Shown: positions 1-8,473 of the stretch, piece after piece
Numbering within the stretch: the first letter of the stretch is position 1
Layout: every line of letters starts with the position of its first letter
Assembly: GCA_963966315.1 (NCBI GenBank)
Contig: CAWZYX010000094.1
Span: 1 to 12,370 of the forward strand
From: Winogradskyella_A sp963966315
GTDB lineage: Bacteria; Bacteroidota; Bacteroidia; Flavobacteriales; Flavobacteriaceae
Length of the DNA: 12,370 nt
Direction: 5' to 3'
Notes under the pieces: generated by a model
The model's database searches: none
What the model saw: only the letters and a program-made list of their open reading frames with translations
What the model was told of the DNA's origin: nothing
Made by a program: the position numbers and the translations under genes

Positions 1-4
1 CCTT

Positions 5-1468
5 ATGAAGCAATTGAAAGATTTATTGTACAGGGTTAATATTGAAGCGGTTACCGGTTCAACAGCCATCGATATCAATAAGATCGAATTTGATTCACGA
101 AAAATAACTGATGGTGATGTGTTTGTTGCCATAGTCGGTACCCAGGCAGACGGGCATCAGTACATTCCAACTGCTGTCAGGAATGGCGTCAGAGCAATTA
201 TTTGTGAGCAATTGCCTGATGACATCCAGGAGAACGTCACCTATGTACAAGTGGGTAATAGTAATGAGGCACTGGCCTTTATGGCTGCCAATTATTACGA
301 TAACCCCTCCGAGAATTTAAAACTAGTTGGGGTGACCGGAACCAACGGAAAGACCACTGTAACATCCCTGTTGTACCAGTTGTTCAAACGAGCAGGTTAC
401 AAAGTGGGATTGTTATCTACGGTAAAGGTACTGGTTGATGAAGTCGCTTATGAAGCCACGCACACAACTCCAGATTCACTTTCTATAAATGCCTATCTAA
501 AGAAGATGAACGATGTAGGGGTGGAGTTTTGTTTTATGGAGGCTAGTTCGCATGGAATCCATCAGAAACGAACAGCCGGGCTCAAATTTGAAGGTGCCAT
601 CTTTACCAACTTATCCCATGACCATCTGGATTATCATAAAACTTTTGCAGCGTACAGAGATGCTAAAAAGGAGCTGTTTGATCAATTGCCAAAGTCCGCG
701 TTTTCACTCGTCAATACTGATGATAAAAACGGGTTGGTGATGCTTCAGAATACCAAATCGAGAAAATTCACCTATGCCCTTAAGGGTTATGCGGATTACA
801 GGGTGAAAGTTTTGGAGAACCAGTTCAGTGGATTATTGCTCAAGATCAACGAGCATGAGGTATGGACCAAACTAGTGGGTGATTTTAATGCATACAACAT
901 TCTGGCCATATATGCAGCTTCAGATCTGCTAGGCCTGCCTGAGGAGGATAGCCTAAGAATTATAAGTGAGTTGGATAGCGTGAGTGGACGATTTCAGTAC
1001 CTCATTGGGGATAATGGAATTACGGCGGTTGTGGACTATGCCCACACGCCGGATGCATTGCAAAATGTGTTGCAAACCATCAATGCCATTCGAACACAGA
1101 ATGAATCGCTCATCACAGTAGTGGGTTGCGGTGGAGACCGGGATGCTCAAAAAAGACCTGAAATGGGTAAGATCGCAGCCTCGCTTAGTTCTCAGGTCAT
1201 TTTTACCAGTGACAATCCCCGAACGGAGGACCCTAAAAAAATCATAGATCAGATGGAGGCCGGAGTGGAACCTCAGGACTATAAAAAGATACTGGCGATA
1301 ACCGATCGAGAGCAGGCGATTAAAACAGCTTGTAAAATGGCGAATCCAAATGACATCATTTTAATTGCTGGAAAGGGTCATGAGGACTACCAGGAGATCA
1401 ATGGTGTACGCACTCATTTTAATGATTTTGAGAAAGTAAGTCAGTTGTTGAGTGATGACAAGGATTAA
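5..1468 (+). CDS. murE: UDP-N-acetylmuramoyl-L-alanyl-D-glutamate--2,6-diaminopimelate ligase (MurE)
   Basis: Cytoplasmic ATP-dependent Mur ligase that adds the third residue of the peptidoglycan stem peptide to UDP-MurNAc-L-Ala-D-Glu. At 487 residues it is close to the usual family length (about 495 in E. coli). Visible motifs are DSR at residues 30-32 (uridine-nucleotide site), the ATP loop GTNGKTT at 112-118, TTP at 154-156, SHDHLDYH at 204-211, a probable carbamylated lysine K221 in YRDAKKELF, DYAHTPD at 344-350 and GKGHE at 456-460. DNPR at 403-406 is the known signature for meso-diaminopimelate rather than lysine, so this wall is predicted to be mDAP-type. The ATG at position 5 is well placed for the N-terminal domain, but only four upstream bases are visible, so a ribosome-binding site cannot be judged. 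In this phylum the gene before murE is normally a penicillin-binding protein (ftsI). The stop lies 35 bases before mraY. Identity is very secure. Confidence 0.97.
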   Translation: MKQLKDLLYRVNIEAVTGSTAIDINKIEFDSRKITDGDVFVAIVGTQADGHQYIPTAVRNGVRAIICEQLPDDIQENVTYVQVGNSNEALAFMAANYYDNPSENLKLVGVTGTNGKTTVTSLLYQLFKRAGYKVGLLSTVKVLVDEVAYEATHTTPDSLSINAYLKKMNDVGVEFCFMEASSHGIHQKRTAGLKFEGAIFTNLSHDHLDYHKTFAAYRDAKKELFDQLPKSAFSLVNTDDKNGLVMLQNTKSRKFTYALKGYADYRVKVLENQFSGLLLKINEHEVWTKLVGDFNAYNILAIYAASDLLGLPEEDSLRIISELDSVSGRFQYLIGDNGITAVVDYAHTPDALQNVLQTINAIRTQNESLITVVGCGGDRDAQKRPEMGKIAASLSSQVIFTSDNPRTEDPKKIIDQMEAGVEPQDYKKILAITDREQAIKTACKMANPNDIILIAGKGHEDYQEINGVRTHFNDFEKVSQLLSDDKD

Positions 1469-1503
1469 AGTAAACGTGTAATTACATAAAACCAAAAAGC
1501 AGA

Positions 1504-2745
1504 ATGCTGTATTACTTATTCCAATATTTAGAACAAGAGTTTCAATTTCCAGGAGCTTCTCTTTTTGGCTACATCACCTTTAGAGCTGCGCTCGCAATTA
1601 TATTATCCCTCTTGATTTCAACCATTTTTGGGAAACGCATTATCAATTTCCTGAGAAAGAAACAAGTGGGCGAAACCATACGCGACCTTGGTCTGGAAGG
1701 ACAAGTAGAAAAAGCTGGAACACCAACCATGGGTGGGTTGATCATAATTGTCGCAACCCTGATCCCGGTGCTGCTTCTTTCCAAGCTAGACAACATATAC
1801 ATCATTCTTCTTCTGGTAACGACGGTCTGGATGGGGGCCATTGGTTTTATTGACGATTACATCAAGAAATTTAAAAACGATAAGGAGGGTCTGAAAGGAA
1901 AGTTTAAGGTGTTGGGCCAGATCGGTCTGGGTATCATTGTAGGCGCTACCCTCTATTTCAGTAACGATGTGACCATGAAGGAAAAGCTGCCTTTGGTAGA
2001 GCAGCAGCAACTACTGGAGCAAAACCCCAAGATTGAAAAAGCAAAGCTATTTGGCGATGAGATCAAATCGACCAAAACGACCATTCCGTTTGTAAAAAAT
2101 AACGAATTCGACTATGCAGACCTGATTACATGGATCAATCCAAATCTCAAGAACTATGCGTGGATCGTATTTATACTGGTAACCATTTTTATCATTACAG
2201 CTGTTTCCAACGGGGCTAATCTCACTGACGGGATCGACGGTCTTGCGGCAGGCTCGTCTGCCATTATTGTGCTTACTCTGGGCATATTTGCTTTTGTTTC
2301 CGGTAACATCATATTCTCAGAGTATCTCAACATCATGTACATACCCAGAGTTGAAGAGATCACAATTTACATCACCGCCTTTGTGGGAGCACTTATTGGG
2401 TTTTTATGGTACAATACCTATCCCGCTCAGGTCTTTATGGGCGATACCGGAAGCCTTACTATAGGTGGGATCATCGCTGTGATTGCCATAGCTGTTCGAA
2501 AAGAATGGTTGATACCGGTTTTGTGCGGGATTTTCCTTGCAGAAAACCTATCAGTGGTCATGCAGGTGAGTTATTTCAAGTACACACGAAAAAAGTATGG
2601 TGAGGGGAAAAGAATATTCAAGATGTCTCCATTGCATCACCACTATCAGAAACTGGGATATCACGAGAGTAAAATTGTCACACGCTTTTGGATTGTTGGG
2701 ATCCTGCTAGCAATCATCACTATTGTCACACTGAAGGTACGCTAA
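1504..2745 (+). CDS. mraY: Phospho-N-acetylmuramoyl-pentapeptide-transferase (MraY)
   Basis: Polytopic inner-membrane enzyme that transfers phospho-MurNAc-pentapeptide from UDP to undecaprenyl phosphate, giving lipid I. Family signatures are all present: the double aspartate D117-D118 in FIDDYIKK, NLTDGIDGLA at 239-248, FMGDTGSL at 311-318 and the PLHHHYQ loop at 376-382. About ten hydrophobic segments are visible (for example near 26-42, 77-93, 98-116, 219-235, 252-268, 288-303 and 395-410). At 413 residues it is some 50 longer than E. coli MraY (360). The excess is a hydrophilic stretch at roughly 155-215, between the segment ending GATLYFSN and the one starting WIVFILV. Such an insertion is typical of Bacteroidota MraY and does not touch the catalytic motifs. 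There is no Shine-Dalgarno sequence before the ATG at 1504, only A-rich sequence. It lies 25 bases before murD. Confidence 0.97.
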   Translation: MLYYLFQYLEQEFQFPGASLFGYITFRAALAIILSLLISTIFGKRIINFLRKKQVGETIRDLGLEGQVEKAGTPTMGGLIIIVATLIPVLLLSKLDNIYIILLLVTTVWMGAIGFIDDYIKKFKNDKEGLKGKFKVLGQIGLGIIVGATLYFSNDVTMKEKLPLVEQQQLLEQNPKIEKAKLFGDEIKSTKTTIPFVKNNEFDYADLITWINPNLKNYAWIVFILVTIFIITAVSNGANLTDGIDGLAAGSSAIIVLTLGIFAFVSGNIIFSEYLNIMYIPRVEEITIYITAFVGALIGFLWYNTYPAQVFMGDTGSLTIGGIIAVIAIAVRKEWLIPVLCGIFLAENLSVVMQVSYFKYTRKKYGEGKRIFKMSPLHHHYQKLGYHESKIVTRFWIVGILLAIITIVTLKVR

Positions 2746-2757
2746 TGAATAGGAAAA

Positions 2758-2763
2758 AAGGAG
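2758..2763 (+). promoter_or_regulatory. Shine-Dalgarno-like ribosome-binding site of murD
   Basis: AAGGAG ends seven bases before the murD ATG at 2771, which is ideal spacing for pairing with the 16S rRNA tail. The other starts in this window have no comparable sequence, as expected in Bacteroidota, where Shine-Dalgarno use is rare. The match supports the chosen murD start. Whether it is functional or chance in a purine-rich gap cannot be told from sequence. Confidence 0.5.
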
Positions 2764-2770
2764 ATCATTT

Positions 2771-4108
2771 ATGCAGTACAAACGATTAATCGTGTTAGGA
2801 GGAGGAGAAAGTGGTGTAGGTGCAGCCATTTTAGGAAAGGTACAGGGTTTTAAGGTCTTAGTATCCGACCAGGGACTGATAAAAGGTCCGTATAAAGACG
2901 TTCTTATAAATCATGAAATTGAGTGGGAGGAACAGGGTCACTCATTGGAAAAGATGTTTGGTGCAGACCTGGTGGTCAAAAGTCCAGGTATACCCGATAC
3001 AGTACCAGTTGTTATGTCTTTGAGGTCTAGGGACATCCCTGTGATATCAGAAATTGAATTTGCTTCCAGATACACAAATGCTAGGATTGTGGCCATAACA
3101 GGAAGTAATGGAAAAACCACTACGGCAACACTGACTCATCACATATTAAAGAACGAACTGGATGTTGCGTTGGTGGGAAATATTGGCGACAGTTTTGCGA
3201 AATCCGTAGCCGAATCAACTCATTTCAACTATGTGGTGGAAGTGAGCAGCTTTCAGCTGGATGGGACGGTACATTTTAAGCCAAAAATTGCAGTGCTTAC
3301 TAATATCACTCCAGATCACCTCGATCGCTACGATTATCAGTTTGAAAAGTACATCGCTTCAAAATTCAGGATCGTGGAAAATCAAACAGAGGAGGATTAT
3401 TTCATTTACGACGACGATGATCCGGTCATCAGAAAATGGATCCCGCAATTTCAGATAAAGTCAAAAAAACTGCCTTTTTCCTTAGAAAATAAACTAGAGG
3501 AAGGGGCTTATTTCAAAGAAGATAAAATTATTATAACGATAGCTAATAACCAGATAATTATGCCAACATCAAATCTTGCCTTAGAGGGAAAACACAACAT
3601 TAAAAATGCCATGGCGGCATCAACGGTGGCCAGCCTGCTTAAAATACGAAAGCAAACCATACGCGAATCCCTGGAAAATTTTCAAGGGGTAGAACATCGT
3701 CTTGAACATGTTTTACGGATTAATAAAGTACAATACATCAATGACTCCAAAGCCACTAATGTCAACGCTACCTATTTTGCCCTTGAGAGTATGGATTCAC
3801 CAACGGTTTGGATCGTTGGCGGAGAGGACAAAGGCAATGACTATAAGGAATTATTTCCATTTGTCAATGAGAAGGTGAAAGCTATTGTATGTCTGGGCAA
3901 AGACAATAAAAAACTAATGGAAACTTTTGGAAATATGGTAGATATTATCGTTGAAACCCAATTTATGAGCGAAGCTGTAAAGATCGCTTATAAGGTGGCC
4001 GAATCCGGTGATAATGTGCTTCTTTCACCGGCCTGTGCCAGTTTCGATCTGTTTGAGAATTATGAGGACCGGGGCAGACAGTTTAAGGAGGCGGTTCGGA
4101 ACCTATAA
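2771..4108 (+). CDS. murD: UDP-N-acetylmuramoylalanine--D-glutamate ligase (MurD)
   Basis: Cytoplasmic Mur ligase that adds D-glutamate to UDP-MurNAc-L-Ala using ATP. It has 445 residues (E. coli 438) and the expected three-domain order: an N-terminal nucleotide-binding domain starting with GGGESGVG (10-17), a central ATPase domain with TGSNGKTT (110-117), and a C-terminal domain. Other family marks are EVSSFQLD (157-164), TPDHLDRY (180-187), the probable carbamylated lysine K198 in YIASKFRI, HNIKNAMAA (275-283), NDSKATN (324-330) and SPACASFD (419-426). The start at 2771 is supported by a well-spaced AAGGAG and by the glycine-rich loop lying ten residues in. Its TAA is followed immediately by the ftsW ATG with no gap, so translational coupling is likely. 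Its position between mraY and ftsW matches the classic dcw order. Confidence 0.97.
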   Translation: MQYKRLIVLGGGESGVGAAILGKVQGFKVLVSDQGLIKGPYKDVLINHEIEWEEQGHSLEKMFGADLVVKSPGIPDTVPVVMSLRSRDIPVISEIEFASRYTNARIVAITGSNGKTTTATLTHHILKNELDVALVGNIGDSFAKSVAESTHFNYVVEVSSFQLDGTVHFKPKIAVLTNITPDHLDRYDYQFEKYIASKFRIVENQTEEDYFIYDDDDPVIRKWIPQFQIKSKKLPFSLENKLEEGAYFKEDKIIITIANNQIIMPTSNLALEGKHNIKNAMAASTVASLLKIRKQTIRESLENFQGVEHRLEHVLRINKVQYINDSKATNVNATYFALESMDSPTVWIVGGEDKGNDYKELFPFVNEKVKAIVCLGKDNKKLMETFGNMVDIIVETQFMSEAVKIAYKVAESGDNVLLSPACASFDLFENYEDRGRQFKEAVRNL

Positions 4109-5305
4109 ATGAACAATATGAATTTATTCCAACAAATTAAAGGGGACCGGCTCATTTGGGCCATCGCCACCTTGTTGGCAATTTTTTCTTTTCTGCCTGT
4201 ATACAGTGCTGCCAGTAACCTGGCATATACCAGCGGTTCAGGAAACACTTTTTCTTATTTGGTAAAGCATTTTATGCATTTGTTGCTCGGGTTTTCCATC
4301 ATGTTTGCTGTGCACAAAGTTCCTTACAAATACTTTAGGGGTCTCTCTATGGTGATGCTTCCAATAGTTATGGTACTGCTGGTTATAACAGTGCTCCAGG
4401 GCACAACCATCGATGGGGCAAATGCCAGCCGGTGGATCCAAATTCCAATTATTGGAATGTCTTTTCAAACCTCTACGCTTGCAGCCGTGGTGTTAATGGT
4501 ATATGTTGCCAGATACCTTTCCAAGATCAGCACAAAAACAGTACGGTTTAAAGAGACGATCCTTCCTTTATGGGTACCTGTGTTTCTGGTGTTGGCGCTT
4601 ATTTTGCCGGCAAATTTTTCCACTACGGCCATTTTGTTTTCTATGGTGATGCTCTTGTCGTTTATTGGAGGCTATCCCATTCGTTATTTGCTCTTTATTG
4701 TGGGTGTGGGTGCCTTAGGGCTGGTATTTTTTGTACTCATCGCCAAGTCTTTTCCGGAGGCTATGCCAAATAGGATAGACACCTGGATGAGCAGGATCGA
4801 GAGTTTTGCCGATGGGACCCAAACGGAGGAAGACTACCAGATAGAGCGCGCAAAAATTGCTATTGCCAATGGTATAACTCCGGTGGGGCCGGGTAAAAGT
4901 ATACAGAAGAATTTTTTACCCCAGTCTTCGTCGGATTTCATTTTTGCCATTATCATTGAAGAATACGGATTGTTTGGAGGTCTTTTTCTCCTCATAATGT
5001 ATTCGTGGTTGTTGTTTCGACTGGTGATTGTGGCTCAGAACGCAGAAACAGTATTCGGAAAGCTCCTGGTGCTTGGAGTGGGGCTACCCATCGTATTTCA
5101 GGCATTGATCAATATGGCTGTAGCGGTGGAACTCTTTCCTGTAACGGGCCAGACCTTGCCTTTGATTAGTAGTGGAGGAACCTCCATTTGGATGACTTGT
5201 ATGGCGATTGGAATTATTTTGAGCGTGAGTGCCAAACGGCAGGAGATCAAGGAATCCGAGGAAAGAGAGGAAAATCCATTGGAAATACTGTCAGAAACGA
5301 TTTAG
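4109..5305 (+). CDS. ftsW: SEDS-family septal peptidoglycan glycosyltransferase FtsW
   Basis: Integral membrane glycan polymerase of the division septum; SEDS proteins polymerise lipid II together with a class B penicillin-binding protein. The 398-residue protein has about ten hydrophobic segments, GANASRWI at 103-110, and SSSDFIFAIIIEEYG at 273-287, whose D276 aligns with the aspartate known to be essential in E. coli FtsW (D297). The conserved PLISSGGTS is at 351-359. The motif that is usually QPDxGT reads PANFST (167-172), so an otherwise common aspartate is asparagine (N169). I chose FtsW over RodA from its position between murD and murG. The C-terminal tail from about 376 is charged and cytoplasmic. 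The start ATG directly abuts the murD stop; a second ATG three codons in (4118) is a possible alternative. Confidence 0.95.
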   Translation: MNNMNLFQQIKGDRLIWAIATLLAIFSFLPVYSAASNLAYTSGSGNTFSYLVKHFMHLLLGFSIMFAVHKVPYKYFRGLSMVMLPIVMVLLVITVLQGTTIDGANASRWIQIPIIGMSFQTSTLAAVVLMVYVARYLSKISTKTVRFKETILPLWVPVFLVLALILPANFSTTAILFSMVMLLSFIGGYPIRYLLFIVGVGALGLVFFVLIAKSFPEAMPNRIDTWMSRIESFADGTQTEEDYQIERAKIAIANGITPVGPGKSIQKNFLPQSSSDFIFAIIIEEYGLFGGLFLLIMYSWLLFRLVIVAQNAETVFGKLLVLGVGLPIVFQALINMAVAVELFPVTGQTLPLISSGGTSIWMTCMAIGIILSVSAKRQEIKESEEREENPLEILSETI

Positions 5306-5307
5306 AT

Positions 5308-6411
5308 TTGAAGATAGATCAAAAGACATATCGCTTTATTTTATCCGGAGGAGGGACTGGGGGACATATCTATCCTGCTATTGCAATTGCCAACGAGCTT
5401 AAAAGAAGGCATCCTGATGCTCAATTTCTCTTTGTTGGTGCTCGAGATCGGATGGAAATGGAGAAGGTGCCCAAAGCAGGCTACCAGATTGAAGGCTTGT
5501 GGATCTCAGGTATACAACGGAAATTAACACTAAAAAATCTAGCTTTTCCTTTTAAACTGCTTTCCAGTCTGATTAGGGCAGGATCGATCATCAGGAGATT
5601 CCAACCCAGTGTGGCTATCGGTACAGGCGGTTTCGCAAGCGGACCTCTTTTGCAGATGGCTATCAGAAAAGGGGTGCCAACACTCATTCAGGAGCAAAAT
5701 TCCTTTCCCGGGATCACCAACAAGCTATTGGGAAAAAAGGCAGATACGATTTGTGTGGCCTATGAAGGAATGGCAGATTACTTCCCAAAGGACAAAATAA
5801 AACTCACAGGTAATCCCATACGTCAGGATTTAATCGTTTTAGAGCCAGACAGCGTATCAGCTAAAAAGGCACTACGGTTGGATCACAATAAAAATTGTCT
5901 GTTGGTGCTGGGAGGAAGTTTAGGCGCCAGAAGAATCAACCAGCTCATAGAAGCTCATCTCCATCTGTTCAGTGAACATCGGATTGAGCTGGTATGGCAG
6001 TGTGGGTCGCTCTACTTTGAAGAGTACAGTAAATACAACCAAAGAGAGAATGTCTCGGTGAAGGCATTTATAGATGATATGAAAACGGTCTATGCAGCAG
6101 CTGATATGATCATTTCGCGATCAGGGGCAATTTCGGTTTCGGAACTCTGTGTAGTCGGAAAACCGGTACTTTTTATTCCCTCGCCAAACGTTGCTGAAGA
6201 CCACCAGACAAAAAATGCAAAAGCAATTGCCGATAAAGGAGCAGCTTTGTACCTCCCCGAATCGGATCTGGATGAAAAGTTTGAGGAGGTATTCCTTAAG
6301 CTGTTGGAAAATAAAGACCTCCGGCAAGAATTATCACAAAAGATCAAAAGACTTGCAAAAGAGAATGCAACGGTGGAGATCGTTGACGAAATTGAAAAAC
6401 TGTTAAGCTAG
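5308..6411 (+). CDS. murG: Undecaprenyldiphospho-muramoylpentapeptide beta-N-acetylglucosaminyltransferase (MurG), TTG start
   Basis: Peripheral membrane GT28 glycosyltransferase that adds GlcNAc from UDP-GlcNAc to lipid I, forming lipid II on the cytoplasmic face. Numbered from the TTG at 5308 the protein has 367 residues (E. coli 355). It shows the N-terminal glycine loop SGGGTGGH (13-20), GTGGFASGP (105-113), QEQNSFPG (128-135), TGNPIR (167-172), the second glycine loop LGGSLGAR (201-208), RSGAISVSE (271-279), whose last glutamate fits the UDP-GlcNAc-binding residue, and EDHQTKNA (297-304). The only upstream in-frame ATG (5188) would add 40 residues that merely read the ftsW 3' end in another frame. 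No ATG exists between there and the essential glycine loop. The TTG lies two bases after the ftsW stop and gives the usual short lead into the first beta strand. Gene identity is very secure; the start is inferred. Confidence 0.94.
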   Translation: MKIDQKTYRFILSGGGTGGHIYPAIAIANELKRRHPDAQFLFVGARDRMEMEKVPKAGYQIEGLWISGIQRKLTLKNLAFPFKLLSSLIRAGSIIRRFQPSVAIGTGGFASGPLLQMAIRKGVPTLIQEQNSFPGITNKLLGKKADTICVAYEGMADYFPKDKIKLTGNPIRQDLIVLEPDSVSAKKALRLDHNKNCLLVLGGSLGARRINQLIEAHLHLFSEHRIELVWQCGSLYFEEYSKYNQRENVSVKAFIDDMKTVYAAADMIISRSGAISVSELCVVGKPVLFIPSPNVAEDHQTKNAKAIADKGAALYLPESDLDEKFEEVFLKLLENKDLRQELSQKIKRLAKENATVEIVDEIEKLLS

Positions 6412-7764
6412 GTGGATTTAGATCGATACAGTCATATATACTTAATTGGAATAGGTGGGATAGGGATGAGTGCACTTGCGCAGTACTTCCATGCTGAAGG
6501 AAAGTCTGTGGCAGGATACGATAGAGTGTCTTCAGATATCACCCGTCAATTGACCGATAAGGGAATAGCTGTCCATTATGAGGACGACCCGAAGTGCATC
6601 CACTCAGATTTTAAAGACAGGGAGGTCACGCTTATCATTTACACACCCGCCATTCCAAAAGATCATCAGGAGCTCAACTATTTTAAACAAAATAGATTCA
6701 AGGTGAGCAAAAGAGCAGAGGTGCTAGGGGCTATTACGCGTAACACCTTTTGTTTTGCCATAGCTGGCACCCATGGTAAAACCACTACCACCTCCATTGT
6801 TGCCCATTTGCTCAAACAGTGCAATGCGAGTTTTTCTGCATTTCTGGGTGGAATCAGTGAAAACTACAACAGCAATTTGATCTTAAACGGTACCGCTATT
6901 TCTGTGGTTGAGGCCGATGAGTTCGATCGTTCCTTTCTCACCCTTTCACCGGATTATGCATGTATCACTTCTATGGATGCCGATCATCTGGATATTTACG
7001 GAACAGATGATGCGATTAAAGCCTCTTTTAAAGACTTTACCAAATGCGTAAAACAAGGTGGTAAGCTCTTTGTAAAAGAGGGGCTTGAGCTCTCGGGTAT
7101 TACCTACGGCCTGGAAGGTGATGCCGACTATAGCGCCCAAAACATCCGGATAGATCACGGGACTTACATATTCGATTTTAAAACCCCTAAGGGTACATAT
7201 AAAGATTTTAAATTTAACCTACCTGGTAGACATAATTTGTCGAATGCCATTATAGCCTTGGCGATGACTGCAGAATATGGCTTCCCTCAGCCGCAGCTCG
7301 CCAAAGCTTTAGCATCTTACACAGGGGTTAAACGTCGATTTACAACCCATATTAAAACCGAGGAATTGGTGTATATCGATGACTATGCTCATCATCCCCA
7401 GGAGATCAAAGCCGTGTATGAAGCGGTGCGAGAGATGTATCCTCATCAACAGATCATGGCTATTTTTCAGCCACATTTATACTCAAGGACAAGAGATTTT
7501 GGAAAGGAATTTGCTCAGGTACTGTCCTTATTTGACAAAGTAATCTTACTGGAGATCTATCCCGCAAGGGAGGCGCCCATTAAAGGGGTTTCATCGTCGT
7601 GGCTGTTGGAGATGATTGAGAATCCGAATAAAAAACTAGTAGGCAAAGAGCATTTTGCTAATGACATCGTACAGAATGAAGCGGATGTATTTGTAACCAT
7701 GGGAGCTGGGGACATAGGAGAAGAAGTAAGTAAGCTTAAAAATACATTACTGCGTGGGGTATAA
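6412..7764 (+). CDS. murC: UDP-N-acetylmuramate--L-alanine ligase (MurC), GTG start
   Basis: Cytoplasmic Mur ligase catalysing the first peptide step, ATP-dependent addition of L-alanine to UDP-MurNAc. The 450-residue protein has the N-terminal nucleotide loop GIGGIGMSALA (13-23), the ATP loop GTHGKTTTT (119-127), EADEFDRSF (167-175), MDADHLDIYG (188-197), PGRHNLSNA (271-279), DDYAHHPQEI (323-332), FQPHLYSRT (352-360), IYPAREAPI (382-390) and GAGDI (431-435). AGTHGKTT and YAHHP distinguish MurC from the related ligases; Mpl-like recycling ligases are unlikely given the context. The GTG at 6412 follows the murG TAG with no gap, and the glycine loop begins 13 residues later, so the start is convincing despite the absent ATG and Shine-Dalgarno sequence. 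The 3' end overlaps ftsQ by 11 bases. No murB or ddl follows, as is usual in this phylum. Confidence 0.95.
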   Translation: MDLDRYSHIYLIGIGGIGMSALAQYFHAEGKSVAGYDRVSSDITRQLTDKGIAVHYEDDPKCIHSDFKDREVTLIIYTPAIPKDHQELNYFKQNRFKVSKRAEVLGAITRNTFCFAIAGTHGKTTTTSIVAHLLKQCNASFSAFLGGISENYNSNLILNGTAISVVEADEFDRSFLTLSPDYACITSMDADHLDIYGTDDAIKASFKDFTKCVKQGGKLFVKEGLELSGITYGLEGDADYSAQNIRIDHGTYIFDFKTPKGTYKDFKFNLPGRHNLSNAIIALAMTAEYGFPQPQLAKALASYTGVKRRFTTHIKTEELVYIDDYAHHPQEIKAVYEAVREMYPHQQIMAIFQPHLYSRTRDFGKEFAQVLSLFDKVILLEIYPAREAPIKGVSSSWLLEMIENPNKKLVGKEHFANDIVQNEADVFVTMGAGDIGEEVSKLKNTLLRGV

Positions 7765-8470
7765 GAAGAATATATTAAAAATCGTATTGGTTCTCCTCCT
7801 TTCAGGAGCACTTTATGCCTTTGCCAGTGCTCGCAATGCGGAGCGCCCTATTCAAACGCTTAAGGTTTATTTTACAGGTGATAACAACTTGTTTTTAACC
7901 CAGAGTTCTGTTAGTAAATTGTTAATACAAAATCAAGGGCCCCTTACAGATAAGGCCAAAAGAATTATAGATTTGAACGAGCTGGAGGTGGCCCTCAAAT
8001 CAAACCGGATAATAAAGGAAGCGGAGGTTTTTATGTCTGTAACGGGTGAGCTTATTGCAGAGATTGAACAGAAAAGACCGATAGCGAGAATGCTTTCAGA
8101 GAACATCTATGTAGATGAAACAGGGACATGGATGCCTTTATCTAAGAATTATTCTGCACGAGTGCCATTGGTAACCGGACAAATAGATACATCGGATTTA
8201 AGACCTGTGTATCGGATTGCCCGATGGGTCGATCAAAATGCGTTTTTAAAAGAACACATTACCGAGATTCATCAAACCTCAGGCGCTGAGTTCAATTTAA
8301 GGCTCAGAGGGAACGACATCGTGGTGGAGTTAGGGGATACCACTGAGTTAGGTACGAAATTTAATAATCTTAAGGCCTTTTATCAAAAAGCCATTAAGGA
8401 TGATATAATTGAACAATACACCAAATTAAATCTGAGGTTTACAAGTCAAGTTATTTGTACCAAAAAGTAA
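7754..8470 (+). CDS. ftsQ: Cell division protein FtsQ, GTG start
   Basis: Bitopic divisome protein that links early cytoplasmic ring components to periplasmic septal synthesis. The 238-residue product has a short basic N-terminus (MGYKK), one hydrophobic anchor at about 7-25, and a periplasmic region. Residues about 34-110 fit a POTRA domain (LKVYFTGDNNLFLTQSSV through AEIEQKRPIARM). The FtsQ C-terminal domain follows, with YVDETGTWMPLS (119-130), ARVPLVTG (135-142) and LNLRFTSQVICTKK at the end. FtsQ is poorly conserved, so the call rests on this layout plus its place between murC and ftsA. The GTG at 7754 lies within the last codons of murC (11-base overlap). The first internal ATG comes only at residue 94, after the anchor and most of POTRA, so GTG is the sensible start. 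Three bases separate its stop from ftsA. Confidence 0.9.
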   Translation: MGYKKNILKIVLVLLLSGALYAFASARNAERPIQTLKVYFTGDNNLFLTQSSVSKLLIQNQGPLTDKAKRIIDLNELEVALKSNRIIKEAEVFMSVTGELIAEIEQKRPIARMLSENIYVDETGTWMPLSKNYSARVPLVTGQIDTSDLRPVYRIARWVDQNAFLKEHITEIHQTSGAEFNLRLRGNDIVVELGDTTELGTKFNNLKAFYQKAIKDDIIEQYTKLNLRFTSQVICTKK

Positions 8471-8473
8471 AAC

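Noticed and set aside
4085..4091. AAGGAGG near the end of murD as a ribosome-binding site for ftsW
   Set aside because: It lies 17 bases before the ftsW ATG, too far for normal pairing, and is explained by murD coding sequence.
5188..5307. Upstream ATG that would extend MurG by 40 residues into ftsW
   Set aside because: The added residues are out-of-frame reading of conserved ftsW codons and resemble no MurG N-terminus. The TTG at 5308 gives a normal-length protein.
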